Source of the DNA: Paeniglutamicibacter terrestris
Lineage (GTDB): Bacteria > Actinomycetota > Actinomycetes > Actinomycetales > Micrococcaceae
Direction: 5' to 3'
DNA: 64,000 nucleotides
Assembly: GCF_012271785.1 (NCBI RefSeq)
Contig: NZ_JAAWVT010000015.1
Span: 1-64,000 of the forward strand
This document shows positions 34,603 to 44,106 of this stretch, piece by piece. The position numbers and the translations under genes were made by a program. Each line of letters starts with the position of its first letter. The first letter of the stretch is position 1. The notes under the pieces are model-generated. The model saw only the letters and a list, made by a program, of their open reading frames with translations, did not search any database and was not told where the DNA came from.

Positions 34603-36066
34603 TTAGAGCATTCTGTCGATGAGCTTCGACTTGGCCCAGGTGTATGGCGGGTAGACGGCCCGCATCGTATCCACCACGGTGGTCTTACCCAATACCGCAC
34701 GCATCTGCGAGAGCCGCTCGAACCCATGCCGCCCGTGGTATGAACCCATTCCGGAGGTGCCCACACCACCAAAGGGCAGCGTTGGAACGGCAAGGTGCAC
34801 GTTAGGCGCGTTGTGCACGATGGCCCCGGCCCGCACCTGATCCCCATAGGCCGATTGCAGCCGCGGGTTCTCGCTGAAAAGGTAGGCGACCAACGGGTTG
34901 GGACGAGCATTAATAAAACGCACCGCAGCATCAAAACTCTCCACCGAGATGATCGGCAGGATCGGTCCGAAGATCTCCTCCCGCAGCAGCGGGGAATCAG
35001 GATCGATGTTGATCATGACGGTCGGTTCAATTTTCAAGGTGTCCTCGTCGTAGCCTCCACCGATGAGTACTTCGCCGTCGTCTAGACAGGCGACCAGACG
35101 GTCAAAATGGGCTCGGTTGACGATGCGCCCATAGTCCTTACTGAGCAATGGATTTTTGCCGTAGAAGGAGGTGATGACCTTCGCCAAGGATTTCTCCAGC
35201 GCTCGCGCCGAGTCTCCAACCGCCAAGACATAATCCGGAGCCACGCAGGTCTGACCCGCATTCATAAACTTCCCGAACACGAGACGACGCGCCACCGCGG
35301 CGCTAGCTCCGTCCATCACCACGGCCGGGGACTTACCACCCAGCTCTAGGGTCACCGGGGTGAGCTGCTGGGCCGCGGCGACGGCCACAATCTTGCCCAC
35401 GCGCTCCCCACCGGTGTAAAAAATGTGGTCAAACTGCTGTTTGAGCAGCACCGTGGTGGTTGAGGCTCCGCCCTGAACCACCGCACAGGCACGCTGATCA
35501 AGGAACTGAGGAATCAGTCGACCCAGTAGTGCCGAGGTCGCCGGGGCCAGCTCCGAAGGCTTCAGAACCGTGACGTTGCCAGCGGCAATGGAGGCAACCA
35601 GCGGCGCGAGGATCAACTGCAGCGGGTAGTTCCAGGCACCAATGACCAGCACCACGCCCAGCGGTTGTGGCTCGATTTTAGCCGCGGCCGGCTGGAGGGC
35701 CAACGGGATTTTCACCGACTTGGATTCCATCCACTCCGAGAGATGCAGCTGCGCATGATCAATCTCCACGCGCACCATGTCGATCTCGGTCATCTTCGCC
35801 TCCACCGGACCCTTGCCCAGGTCATCGGCGAGCGCGTCGAGGAAGTCCTGTTCATGGGCCTCCAGCATGCGTTCGAGCGCCTTGAGCTGCGAAGCCCGAA
35901 AACGGCGTGGGTGCGCAAGCCGAGTGGACACCACATCGTGCATCGATGCGACGAGCTCAACGATATGCTCCGGCAAGGTGGTGACTACCTGCGGCAGCTC
36001 AAGCTGATTCAGCGCCGTCGAGCCACTCGGTGCGACGGGATTCGGGGGTGTAGGAAAAGTGCCCAT
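34603..36066 (-). CDS. Aldehyde dehydrogenase (ALDH3-like)
   Basis: 487 aa NAD(P)-dependent enzyme oxidising aldehydes to acids. LVIGAWNYPLQL is the ALDH3-type cofactor segment, TGGERVGKIV the Rossmann loop, ELGGKSP carries the general base Glu241 and FMNAGQTCVAP the catalytic Cys274. EEIFGPILPI and a C-terminal PPYTW are also typical of ALDH3/fatty or benzaldehyde dehydrogenases. Substrate undetermined. The gene stands alone. Confidence 0.9.
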   Translation of the reverse strand: MGTFPTPPNPVAPSGSTALNQLELPQVVTTLPEHIVELVASMHDVVSTRLAHPRRFRASQLKALERMLEAHEQDFLDALADDLGKGPVEAKMTEIDMVRVEIDHAQLHLSEWMESKSVKIPLALQPAAAKIEPQPLGVVLVIGAWNYPLQLILAPLVASIAAGNVTVLKPSELAPATSALLGRLIPQFLDQRACAVVQGGASTTTVLLKQQFDHIFYTGGERVGKIVAVAAAQQLTPVTLELGGKSPAVVMDGASAAVARRLVFGKFMNAGQTCVAPDYVLAVGDSARALEKSLAKVITSFYGKNPLLSKDYGRIVNRAHFDRLVACLDDGEVLIGGGYDEDTLKIEPTVMINIDPDSPLLREEIFGPILPIISVESFDAAVRFINARPNPLVAYLFSENPRLQSAYGDQVRAGAIVHNAPNVHLAVPTLPFGGVGTSGMGSYHGRHGFERLSQMRAVLGKTTVVDTMRAVYPPYTWAKSKLIDRML

Positions 36067-36192
36067 AGCTCCGAGCCTACGTCGCGTACCCTCCTGCCAT
36101 AAAGACCGCCACGATTCATCAACTCACCGGCTCGCTGAGCCATGACATCGACTTGTCCCTGCGTGAGGCAAGTCGATAGGCTCAATGGCAGT

Positions 36193-36272
36193 GACACGGG
36201 GTGCCGGCGCATAGAGCCGGCTGAGAAAAGACCCGTTGAACCTGAACTAGTTAGTGCTAGCGGAGGGATGTC
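36193..36272 (+). promoter_or_regulatory. TPP riboswitch (THI box)
   Basis: The conserved TPP aptamer is readable: GGGGTGCC, GGCTGAGAAAAGACCCGTTGA split across two stems, CCTGAAC, then the CTAGTTAGTGCTAGCGGAGGGA tail in two pieces. The outer stem P1 is GACA (36193-36196) with TGTC (36269-36272). The GGAGGG ribosome site of thiM lies inside the conserved 3' strand, so ligand binding should hide it: translational control. No terminator hairpin follows. Confidence 0.93.
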
Positions 36273-36276
36273 GCCA

Positions 36277-37095
36277 ATGCCTGCCATTGCGCCTTCATAT
36301 TTTCTTGACCCCGGCGTGCTCGCCGAAACCCTGGACTCGATGCGTGCCGGTGCACCGTTGGTCCAATGCTTGACCAATGCCGTGGTCACCAACTTCACCG
36401 CCAATGTGCTGCTGGCCGCTGGCGCTTCAGCCGCCATGGTTGATTTCCCCGGTGAATCCGGAGACTTCGCTGCACTGGCCTCTAGCGTGTTGGTGAATTT
36501 GGGGACACCCGGGAGCGAACAACGCGCTTCGATGCGCGAGGCGGTGGCCGCGGCTACCGCCGCACACACCCCGTGGGTTTTGGACCCGGTGGCCATCGGT
36601 GCGCTGCGCATTCGTACGTCTCTGGCCCATGAATTCGCCGCGGCCTCCCCCACCGTGATTCGCGGCAATCCCTCGGAAATCCTGGTACTGGCCGGGAGTG
36701 GAGGTGGCGGCCGCGGAGTTGAATCCACCGACTCGGTAACTGCTGCCGCCCACGCCGCGCGGCAACTGGCCCTACGCACCGGAGCGGTAGTGGCGGTTTC
36801 CGGCCCCACGGATCTGATTACCGATGGCAGACGCAGCGTTCACGTTCACGGTGGCAGCCCCATGCTCACCCGGATCACCGGCGGCGGCTGCGCCCTGGGG
36901 GCCATCTGTGCAGCGTTTCTTCCGGCCCACCCCGATCCACTGGTGGCCACGGTGAGTGCTCATGCCTTCTACTCGGCCGCCGCAACGCGCGCCGAGGCCA
37001 TGTCCTTGGGCCCGGGTTCCTTTGCCCCCGCTTTCCTAGATGCCCTGCACCTCCTATCCCCCGAACAGCTTCGTGCCACGGCGGTACTCTCATGA
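36277..37095 (+). CDS. thiM: Hydroxyethylthiazole kinase
   Basis: Phosphorylates the thiazole moiety for thiamine salvage. About 272 aa. PLVQCLTNAVVTNFTANVLLAAGASAAMVD is the characteristic N-terminal block, HTPWVLDPVAIGA and RGNPSEILVLAG follow, and TRITGGGCALGAICAAF contains the catalytic cysteine. ATG 36277 is 9 nt after GGAGGG; an ATG at 36268 sits directly on that site and is less likely. First gene of the riboswitch-controlled operon; 4-bp overlap with thiE. Confidence 0.95.
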   Translation: MPAIAPSYFLDPGVLAETLDSMRAGAPLVQCLTNAVVTNFTANVLLAAGASAAMVDFPGESGDFAALASSVLVNLGTPGSEQRASMREAVAAATAAHTPWVLDPVAIGALRIRTSLAHEFAAASPTVIRGNPSEILVLAGSGGGGRGVESTDSVTAAAHAARQLALRTGAVVAVSGPTDLITDGRRSVHVHGGSPMLTRITGGGCALGAICAAFLPAHPDPLVATVSAHAFYSAAATRAEAMSLGPGSFAPAFLDALHLLSPEQLRATAVLS

Positions 37096-37760
37096 GCCCG
37101 AGCATTACCCGTGGTGTGTATCTGGTGGCAGATTCGGCCTCCACCGCCGGGCGGGAACTTCACAACGTAGTGGCCCAGGCCGTGGCCGGCGGTATCAGAA
37201 CCGTTCAACTGCGTTGTAAGGACACCTCCGCCGCGGAATTCCTGGACATCGTTCTGGCCTGCGCCAAGCACACCGCCGGGCGCGCGGATCTGCTGATCAA
37301 TGATCGAGTGGACGTGTATCTGGCGGCCCGTGCCGCCGGCGCCTCGGTACAGGGTGTGCACATTGGCCAGTCGGATCTTGGCCCGGCCTTGGTCCGCCAG
37401 CTCATCGGACCCGCGGCCATCCTGGGGCTCAGCGCCGCTACGGCGCAGGAAATTCGGGTCGCCAATACTCTCGAGGAGCACCTACCCGGGACCCTTACAT
37501 ATCTGGGTGTTGGCGCGGTTCACGCCACCCCCACCAAAAAGGATCACCCCGAGCCATTGGGCCATGCTGGCCTGGCCCGCGTGGTGCAAACCACCAAGCT
37601 GCCGGTGATCGCCATCGGTGGGATTCATGAAGAAGACGTGAGCCCACTGGCCGCCGCCGGGGCCGCGGGAATCGCCGTGGTGCGTGCCATCTGCGCAGCA
37701 CAAGACCCCCGTGCCGCCACCATCCACCTGCGTACCCTCTGGGAAGAGAGCATCCGATGA
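37092..37760 (+). CDS. thiE: Thiamine-phosphate synthase
   Basis: Joins HMP pyrophosphate and thiazole phosphate to form thiamine phosphate. 222 aa TIM barrel. GIRTVQLRCKDTSAAEF, LLINDRVDVYLAARAAG, GVHIGQSDLG, GVGAVHATPTKKDH and PVIAIGGIHEEDV are the active-site loops. Overlaps both neighbours by 4 bp. Confidence 0.96.
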   Translation: MSPSITRGVYLVADSASTAGRELHNVVAQAVAGGIRTVQLRCKDTSAAEFLDIVLACAKHTAGRADLLINDRVDVYLAARAAGASVQGVHIGQSDLGPALVRQLIGPAAILGLSAATAQEIRVANTLEEHLPGTLTYLGVGAVHATPTKKDHPEPLGHAGLARVVQTTKLPVIAIGGIHEEDVSPLAAAGAAGIAVVRAICAAQDPRAATIHLRTLWEESIR

Positions 37761-39304
37761 CCCATTCCGCCACGGCGCACCAAAGGCCCAGCATCAAGAA
37801 CATCCTCTCCATTGCCGGTTCTGACCCCTCCGGGGGTGCCGGGATTCAGGCGGATCTGAAGTCCATCGCCGCCGCCGGCGGCTACGGAATGGCGGTCATC
37901 AGCGCGCTGACAGCACAAAACACTCGTGGGGTCCGGGCGGTGCACGTTCCCCCCGCCTCCTTCCTCACCGAACAACTCACCGCCATCGCCGCTGACTTAC
38001 ACATCGACGCGATCAAAATTGGCATGCTGGCCAATGCCGAGGTCATCACCGCACTGGGTGACTGGCTGAACACGATCCGCACCCCTACCGGACTGGCAGG
38101 TGCCATGGTGCCGACGGTCATCCTTGATCCGGTCATGATTGCCACCAGTGGGGACAGCCTGTTGGATCCCGCCGCCGATGCGGCCCTGCGCCAGCTCTTC
38201 ACCCACGCCGATGTCATCACCCCCAATATTCCGGAGCTCGGCGTGTTGGCCCGCGGAGCGGTGGCCGCAACTTGGGAGCAAGCGGTTGGCCAGGCACGCG
38301 CGGTGGCAGCCGAATACCGGCTACTGGTGTTGGCCAAGGGTGGGCATCTGGAAGGGACTAGCTGTAGGGACGCATTAATTGACGCTACCGGTGTGCTCAC
38401 CGAGGTCAGCTCCCCGCGCCTGGACACGCAGAACACGCACGGTACCGGCTGCTCGCTCTCCGCCGCTCTGGCCACTCACTATGCCCGCGGCGGGCATTGG
38501 CCCACGGCGCTGGCACAGACCAAGACCTGGCTGACCGAGGCCATTACTCGCTCAGATGATCTGCGGGTGGGGCACGGCCACGGACCTCTGAATCATCTGG
38601 CCACACTCTGGGATCGAGCACCCGAGGGGGCCGGCGAGGACCCCATGCCGCACTGGTGGGAAGAGATCACCCCCATCCTCACCGGGATTAATCAGCTCGC
38701 CTTCATCACTGAGCTGTCCGCTGGCACCCTAGCGCTTGAACACTTTGAGGACTACCTCGGCCAGGACGCGCTCTATCTGCGCGGCTACGCCAGCGTCATG
38801 TCCAAGGCCTCGGCGCTGGCCCCCGACGAGGCGGCTCGACGCTTCTGGGCGGCAAGTGCCGCCAGCTGTCTGGAGGAGGAGCTAGCGCTGCACCGCGGCC
38901 GACTGGGAAACCAGCTCCCGGAACCGAGCACCGCCACCGACGCCTACCTGAATCATCTCTCCTCCAGCGCGCATGACTACCCCGTGCTGGTAGCTGCCCT
39001 GCTGCCGTGCTTCTGGATCTATCAGGACGTGGGTCGGCGGTTGGCTGCCGCCAACCATCCAGAGCATCCCTATGCCGATTGGCTGAGCAATTACGCCTCC
39101 GAAGAGTTTGACGCTCTTACCCGTGAAGCCATCAACATCACGCGGGACGTGCTGCATCACGCCGAGCCTTCCACGCGGGTGTCCATGTGGCAGGCCTTTG
39201 AGGTTTCCTCCCTTCACGAGCTGGGCTTCTTCGCCCAGACCGGCGCGGACACAGAGCAGCAAAGCGACCCGGTATTAACCGCGCAGAAGGCACCGGCGAT
39301 TTAG
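37757..39304 (+). CDS. thiD: ThiD-TenA fusion (HMP/HMP-P kinase + thiaminase II-like domain)
   Basis: 515 aa. Residues about 15-285 are ThiD: ILSIAGSDPSGGAGIQADLK, NTHGTGCSLSAALA at the ATP site. Residues about 296-500 are TenA-like: HWWEEITPILTGINQ, HFEDYLGQDALYLRGYA and LLPCFWIYQDVGRRL, which carries the conserved cysteine. ThiD phosphorylates hydroxymethylpyrimidine twice; TenA releases it from aminopyrimidine breakdown products, so the fusion links salvage with activation. With thiM and thiE the operon covers salvage and coupling but not de novo thiC/thiG synthesis. Confidence 0.93.
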   Translation: MTHSATAHQRPSIKNILSIAGSDPSGGAGIQADLKSIAAAGGYGMAVISALTAQNTRGVRAVHVPPASFLTEQLTAIAADLHIDAIKIGMLANAEVITALGDWLNTIRTPTGLAGAMVPTVILDPVMIATSGDSLLDPAADAALRQLFTHADVITPNIPELGVLARGAVAATWEQAVGQARAVAAEYRLLVLAKGGHLEGTSCRDALIDATGVLTEVSSPRLDTQNTHGTGCSLSAALATHYARGGHWPTALAQTKTWLTEAITRSDDLRVGHGHGPLNHLATLWDRAPEGAGEDPMPHWWEEITPILTGINQLAFITELSAGTLALEHFEDYLGQDALYLRGYASVMSKASALAPDEAARRFWAASAASCLEEELALHRGRLGNQLPEPSTATDAYLNHLSSSAHDYPVLVAALLPCFWIYQDVGRRLAAANHPEHPYADWLSNYASEEFDALTREAINITRDVLHHAEPSTRVSMWQAFEVSSLHELGFFAQTGADTEQQSDPVLTAQKAPAI

Positions 39305-39357
39305 CGGACCGCGCTCACTTTTCGCGCCTCACCACCGCGGTGTTCGTGGGGATGGGT

Positions 39358-39405
39358 AAAATGCACTCGGGGGTTTTGCCTTTCGCCGAACCCCGACGGC
39401 ATTTT
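39358..39405 (+). terminator. Nested hairpin between the thi operon and the permease gene
   Basis: Outer AAAATGC/GCATTTT stem encloses a TCGGGGGTT/AACCCCGA stem, ending in TTTT. It lies 54 bp after thiD and 32 bp before the permease ATG. It may end the thi transcript or act as an attenuator for the permease. Confidence 0.5.
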
Positions 39406-39436
39406 GCACTACACCCAGCGCCCGGAAGGCACACCC

Positions 39437-40756
39437 ATGAGCAATCGATTCGGCATTGGCTGGTCGCTGCACGGCGACGGCAAGTCCATCTCTCCCGGGG
39501 ATGTGGTTGCCCCCAACGAGCGGTTGCACTGGCCGCAGACCATCTCCATTGGCGTGCAACACGTGATGGCGATGTTCGGTTCCACCGTTTTGGTCCCGGC
39601 GCTCACCGGTTTCCCGGCGACCACCACGCTGTTCTTCTCCGGTGTTGGCACACTGCTCTTCTTGATCTTCACCTCCGGCCGGGTGCCCAGCTACCTGGGT
39701 TCCTCCTTTGCCTTTATTGCCCCGGTGTCCGCGGCCATGGCCGGCCACGGCATGTCCGGGGCACTGGGCGGCATCGTCGTTTCGGGTGTGGCGCTGTTTA
39801 TCATCGGTGTGATCGTGCAGAAATCCGGCACCGGGTGGATCCACGCGCTGATGCCCCCGGTGGTGATGGGCACCATCGTCGCGTTGATCGGCCTCAACCT
39901 GGCCTCCGCCACCCTCACCCCGATGAAGGAGTTCCCGCTGACCACCTTCGCCACGGTGCTGGCCATCGTGGTTTCCGCCGTGTTGTTTAAGGGTCTGCTG
40001 GGACGCCTGTCCATCCTGGTGGGCCTGGTCATCGGCTACCTGGTGGCACTGGCCCAGGGCCAAGTGGACTTCGAACCCATCGAAAAGGCCGGCTGGTTGG
40101 GCCTGCCGGCCTTCTCCACCCCGAGCTTCCACCTGGACACCCTGCTGGTCTTCCTACCGGTGGTCTTTGTGCTGCTCGCGGAGAACATCGGACACGTGAA
40201 AACCGTGGGTTTGATGACCGGGCGCGATCTTGATGACGTGAATGGCCGGGCGATCATGGCCGACGGCGCCGCCACGATGTTGGCGGGATTCGGCGGCGGA
40301 TCTGGCACCACCACCTACGCGGAGAACATTGGTGTGATGGCCTCCTCGCGCGTGTACTCCACTGCCGCCTACTGGATCGCCGGTTTTGTCGCGATCTTGG
40401 TGGCGTTCTTCCCGAAGTTTGGCGCGGTCATCAACACCATCCCCGCCGGGGTCTCCGGAGGGGCTGGCATCGTGCTCTACGGCATGATCGGGATCATTGG
40501 TGCCAGGCTTTGGGTGCAGAACAAGGTCGACTTCTCTAACCCGATCAACTTGATGACCGCCGGCACCGGACTGATCATCGCCATCGCCATTACCTCGGAT
40601 TTGGCCTTTGGAGACGTGAAGCTCGGCGGTATCGCCATGGGTACCGTGGCCACTCTGGTCATTTACCATCTGATGCGCTCCATCGCGAAGGCGCGGGGCA
40701 CCGAACCGATCAACAACGATCAAATCGGTGGGGCCACACACTCCAAGATCGGTTAA
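39437..40756 (+). CDS. NCS2-family uracil/xanthine permease
   Basis: About 439 aa with 12-14 membrane segments. ISIGVQHVMAMFGSTVLVP carries the conserved QHVxAMFG start, VLLAENIGHVKTVG the substrate-contacting Glu, GFGGGSGTTTYAENIGVMA the NCS2 signature, and VSGGAGIVLYGMIGIIGARLW follows. Most similar in pattern to UraA uracil:proton symporters. Start ATG 39437 (MSNRFGIGW). Confidence 0.9.
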   Translation: MSNRFGIGWSLHGDGKSISPGDVVAPNERLHWPQTISIGVQHVMAMFGSTVLVPALTGFPATTTLFFSGVGTLLFLIFTSGRVPSYLGSSFAFIAPVSAAMAGHGMSGALGGIVVSGVALFIIGVIVQKSGTGWIHALMPPVVMGTIVALIGLNLASATLTPMKEFPLTTFATVLAIVVSAVLFKGLLGRLSILVGLVIGYLVALAQGQVDFEPIEKAGWLGLPAFSTPSFHLDTLLVFLPVVFVLLAENIGHVKTVGLMTGRDLDDVNGRAIMADGAATMLAGFGGGSGTTTYAENIGVMASSRVYSTAAYWIAGFVAILVAFFPKFGAVINTIPAGVSGGAGIVLYGMIGIIGARLWVQNKVDFSNPINLMTAGTGLIIAIAITSDLAFGDVKLGGIAMGTVATLVIYHLMRSIAKARGTEPINNDQIGGATHSKIG

Positions 40757-40772
40757 TTGGCACGCGGCGGGT

Positions 40773-40822
40773 GCAAAAGACCGGGCGGGGAACCTGAAAA
40801 GGTTCCCCGCCCGGTCTTTTGC
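40773..40822. terminator. 22-bp perfect hairpin between convergent genes
   Basis: GCAAAAGACCGGGCGGGGAA plus CC pairs perfectly with the downstream arm across a 6-nt TGAAAA loop. The arms themselves provide TTTT on each strand, so it can terminate both the permease and the GH65 fusion gene. Confidence 0.85.
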
Positions 40823-40851
40823 TGCCAGTGCTCAGTTCAGCGCCAGCATGG

Positions 40852-43800
40852 TTAACCGATGATGGTCAACGGCGGCTCGGTGGCCAGCTCCTCATCGCGC
40901 GTGAGCTTCTTGATGCTGGAGGTTAGCGGTGAACCATCTTCACGCTGGGCGGCATACACCGCCTCGATGCTCGGCTCTCCTTGAAGTACCGGTCCCTGAT
41001 CTTCCAAGGCGATGGAGCACTGTGGGTGTTCTGGGGACAGGGTGTAGGGCACACCGCGTACCCAGAAGGTGATTTCCAGGTCTCCTTGGCGCAATGACGC
41101 GGTGAACACGTCCGCCGTGAGCACGAAGTGCACACTGGCGCCCTCACGGCGCAGCGAGAACTCCAATCCGTCCCAACCCACCGGGAGCCGGGGGTCAAAG
41201 AGCCATTCGCCGGTGTCATCACGCAGTCCACCGAATCCGTAGACCAGCGCCGCCCAGACCCCGCCGGTGGAGGCAACGTGCACCCCGTCGGCCGAGTTGC
41301 CGTGCAGGTTCAGCAGATCCACATTAAGCGCATGCTCAAAGTACGAGAGGGCTAGATCCGCGTACCCGACTTCCGCGGCGAGGATTGATTGCACGGTGGC
41401 CGAAAGCGTGGAGTCCCCGGTCGTTATCGGGTCGTAGTAGTCAAAATCCGCCCGTTTCTGCTCCGGAGTGAAGTCGGAGGATCGCAACCACAACGCCATC
41501 ACGGTATCGGCCTGCTTGAGCACCTGGAACCGGTAGATCACCAGCGGGTGGAAATGCAGCAACAGGGGGTGGTGCTCCGGTGCCGTGCCCTTCATGTCCC
41601 ACACCTCGCGATCCAGGAACCCCTCGTCCTGCGGGTGAATGCCCACGGTCTCGGAGAAGGGGATGAACATGGCCATCGCCGCATCTTTCCAGTCGCGGAT
41701 TTCCCGCTCACTGACGGCCAGCTCCTCGATGATGCGCGTGTGATCCTCGGGGAACTCGCGCGCCAAGAAATCCATGACTTGCACGGCGTAGTTCAGGTTA
41801 AAGCGCGCCATCACGTTGGTGAAGGTGTTGTTGTTCACCACCGCGGTGTACTCATCTGGGCCGGTCACCCCGTGGATGTGGAAGCTGCGACCGTTGCTGG
41901 CCTCGCGCCAGAACCCCAACGAGTTCCACAGCCGGGCGGTTTCCACCACAATTTCAGCGCCACCGCCAAGAAGTAGCCCGGTGTCCCCGCTGGCCCCCAC
42001 ATAACGTGCCAGGGAATATACGACGTCCGCGTTGATATGGTACTGCGCTGTCCCCGCCGGGTAGTAGGCGCTGGCCTCCTCACCATTGATGGTGCGCCAG
42101 GGGAAGAGGATGCCATGTTCGTTCAGTGTTGCCGCCCGCCGCCGCGCTGCTGGAATCATCGAGACCCGTGCGCGTAAGGCGTTGCGTGCCCATTGCGGAT
42201 TGGTATAGGTCAAGAACGGCAGGACGTAGATCTCGGTGTCCCAGAAGTAGTGTCCCGAGTATCCATTGCCCGAGACGCCCTTAGCGGAGATCCCCAACCC
42301 ATCCGAGCGGGCCGAGGCCTGCGCTAGGGCGTAAATGTTCCAGCGGATGGCGCGTTGGAGCAGCGGGTCGGTATGTACCACTACGTCCGCGTTGTTCCAG
42401 AATTCGGTAAGGAACTCGCGTTGGGCCCAGAACAGCTCGTCGGCACCCCGTGGCACCAGGTGCTTGAGCGCGCGCACGGCGCGGTTGGTCATTTCCGTCG
42501 TATCGTGGCGCCGTGAGGAGGCGAAGGAGGCAAACTTGTCGATGTGCAGTGCCTCGTCGGCCTGCAAGTAGGCGGAAACCGTGTGCTCCACCCGGTCATC
42601 ACTAACGCTGGATTGCTCCTCAATTTCGGTGGTGTCCCCGGCGATGCGCACCACGTGGGCGATCGCGGTGGACACTGCCATGTTCGAGCCACGCACGTAG
42701 TATCCCAGCGCGCAGATACCGTCCTTGTCCCAGGTCCCGCCCGGGCTCAGTGACTCCTCGTCGCTACGCTGGCTCTTCCGCGGGTCAAATGGCACCTCCC
42801 CGGCATCAGATTCGGCGGGAGTGGGTACCGGTGCATTGCGGGTTTGGCCAATCAAAGCGGACTGCACAAAAACATGTGCTGGTGCATCAAGCAGCCGCAC
42901 GGTGACCCTAAACAGAGCTAGGTGACGTTCGGAGAAGGAAATCATGGACCGGGTACGCACCATCACCCGGTGCCCCTCCGCCGTGCGCCAGAGCGTGTCG
43001 GAGATCAGCGTGCCGTCCTTGAAGTCCAGCCGCAGATCGTCCTTGAGGATCTCGGTGCGCCCGATTTCCAGGGCCTCATCGTTGATGTAAACGCGCACTG
43101 TGCGCGCATCCGGGGCAGGAACCATGGTCTGTCCGGTCTCGGCGAGTCCAAAGGCCGATTCGGCGTGACGGATCGTCCACGTCTCGTGCAACCCGTTGAT
43201 GAACATCCCCTCGGTGCTCTCGCCGATGCCCAGCGAATCCCCGCGCATCCCCAGAAAACCGTTGCCCAGAGAGAAGATCGTTTGTTCTTCCGCTGGGTCC
43301 ACTGGGCGCGGGTGTTCGCGGGTGTAGGACCAGGCGTCGAGGTTGAAGTCGTCGCGAGCGTCCTGGTTCACCAACTCCTGAAGGTCGTTCACGACGAGGT
43401 CGGCGCCGGCTTCACGCAGCGCTTCCGCCGGCTGATCCCGTGTCACGCCAACAACTAGGCCAAATTCACCGGCGGCTGCCGCCCGAACACCGGAGATCGC
43501 GTCCTCGATGACAACACATTCATTGGCGCTCCAGCCCAGATCTGCGGCTGCGGCCAAGAAGGTGTCGGGGGCTGGCTTGCCTGGCAGGGCGCGCTTTGAG
43601 GCTTCGTCTCCACCCACAACCACGGAGAATTCCCCGCGGAGCCCCGCCGCTTCCAGTACGTCATGGGCGTTGCGAGAGGAAGACACCACTGCGACCTCGA
43701 GCCCGGCGGCCTGAATATGGCGCAGGTAGGCCACGGACCCTGGATAGGGTTCGATACCCGTTTTGTGCAGGATCTCGCGGAAGACCGAGTTCTTCGCGTT

Positions 43801-44106
43801 CCCCAGGGCACAGACACTCCCGGATCCCGGCTCATCGGTGCTTTCGCCCCACGGCAACTCGATGCCGCGGTCCGCAAGGACTGCTGCAACACCCTCATAC
43901 CGTGGGCGTCCGTCGAGCAATCCAAAGTAATCGTTTTCGGTATAGGGCCGCTCGACCCCCGTCTCGGTGAAAAAATTCTCAAAGAGCTGTTGCCAGGCTT
44001 TACGGTGCACCTCGGCGGTGGGTGTTAATACCCCGTCCAGGTCAAAGAGCACGGCCTTGAAATCGCGGCGCCGGTAGGCGGCACCAACGGCAAGGGCTTC
44101 ACGCAT
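40852..44106 (-). CDS. Fused beta-phosphoglucomutase / GH65 disaccharide phosphorylase
   Basis: About 1084 aa from ATG 44106. Residues about 1-245 form a HAD phosphomutase: AVLFDLDGVLTPTAEVHRKAW gives the nucleophile Asp22 and acid/base region Asp24. After a linker, a GH65 protein follows: N-terminal beta-sandwich (about 285-540), an (alpha/alpha)6 barrel with GHYFWDTEIYVLPFL and VTGPDEYTAVVNNN (catalytic acid Glu752), then a C-terminal beta domain. GH65 phosphorylases cleave maltose, trehalose, kojibiose or related sugars with phosphate to glucose and beta-glucose-1-phosphate, which the mutase half would convert to glucose-6-phosphate. The exact disaccharide is not readable. Divergent from the sugar importer. 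Confidence 0.9.
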   Translation of the reverse strand: MREALAVGAAYRRRDFKAVLFDLDGVLTPTAEVHRKAWQQLFENFFTETGVERPYTENDYFGLLDGRPRYEGVAAVLADRGIELPWGESTDEPGSGSVCALGNAKNSVFREILHKTGIEPYPGSVAYLRHIQAAGLEVAVVSSSRNAHDVLEAAGLRGEFSVVVGGDEASKRALPGKPAPDTFLAAAADLGWSANECVVIEDAISGVRAAAAGEFGLVVGVTRDQPAEALREAGADLVVNDLQELVNQDARDDFNLDAWSYTREHPRPVDPAEEQTIFSLGNGFLGMRGDSLGIGESTEGMFINGLHETWTIRHAESAFGLAETGQTMVPAPDARTVRVYINDEALEIGRTEILKDDLRLDFKDGTLISDTLWRTAEGHRVMVRTRSMISFSERHLALFRVTVRLLDAPAHVFVQSALIGQTRNAPVPTPAESDAGEVPFDPRKSQRSDEESLSPGGTWDKDGICALGYYVRGSNMAVSTAIAHVVRIAGDTTEIEEQSSVSDDRVEHTVSAYLQADEALHIDKFASFASSRRHDTTEMTNRAVRALKHLVPRGADELFWAQREFLTEFWNNADVVVHTDPLLQRAIRWNIYALAQASARSDGLGISAKGVSGNGYSGHYFWDTEIYVLPFLTYTNPQWARNALRARVSMIPAARRRAATLNEHGILFPWRTINGEEASAYYPAGTAQYHINADVVYSLARYVGASGDTGLLLGGGAEIVVETARLWNSLGFWREASNGRSFHIHGVTGPDEYTAVVNNNTFTNVMARFNLNYAVQVMDFLAREFPEDHTRIIEELAVSEREIRDWKDAAMAMFIPFSETVGIHPQDEGFLDREVWDMKGTAPEHHPLLLHFHPLVIYRFQVLKQADTVMALWLRSSDFTPEQKRADFDYYDPITTGDSTLSATVQSILAAEVGYADLALSYFEHALNVDLLNLHGNSADGVHVASTGGVWAALVYGFGGLRDDTGEWLFDPRLPVGWDGLEFSLRREGASVHFVLTADVFTASLRQGDLEITFWVRGVPYTLSPEHPQCSIALEDQGPVLQGEPSIEAVYAAQREDGSPLTSSIKKLTRDEELATEPPLTIIG

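Noticed and set aside
39329-40132. A 267-codon minus-strand frame opposite the nucleobase permease
   Set aside because: Composition (Gly/His/Gln/Asp-rich) is that of a complement of membrane-protein codons; the permease on the other strand is unambiguous.
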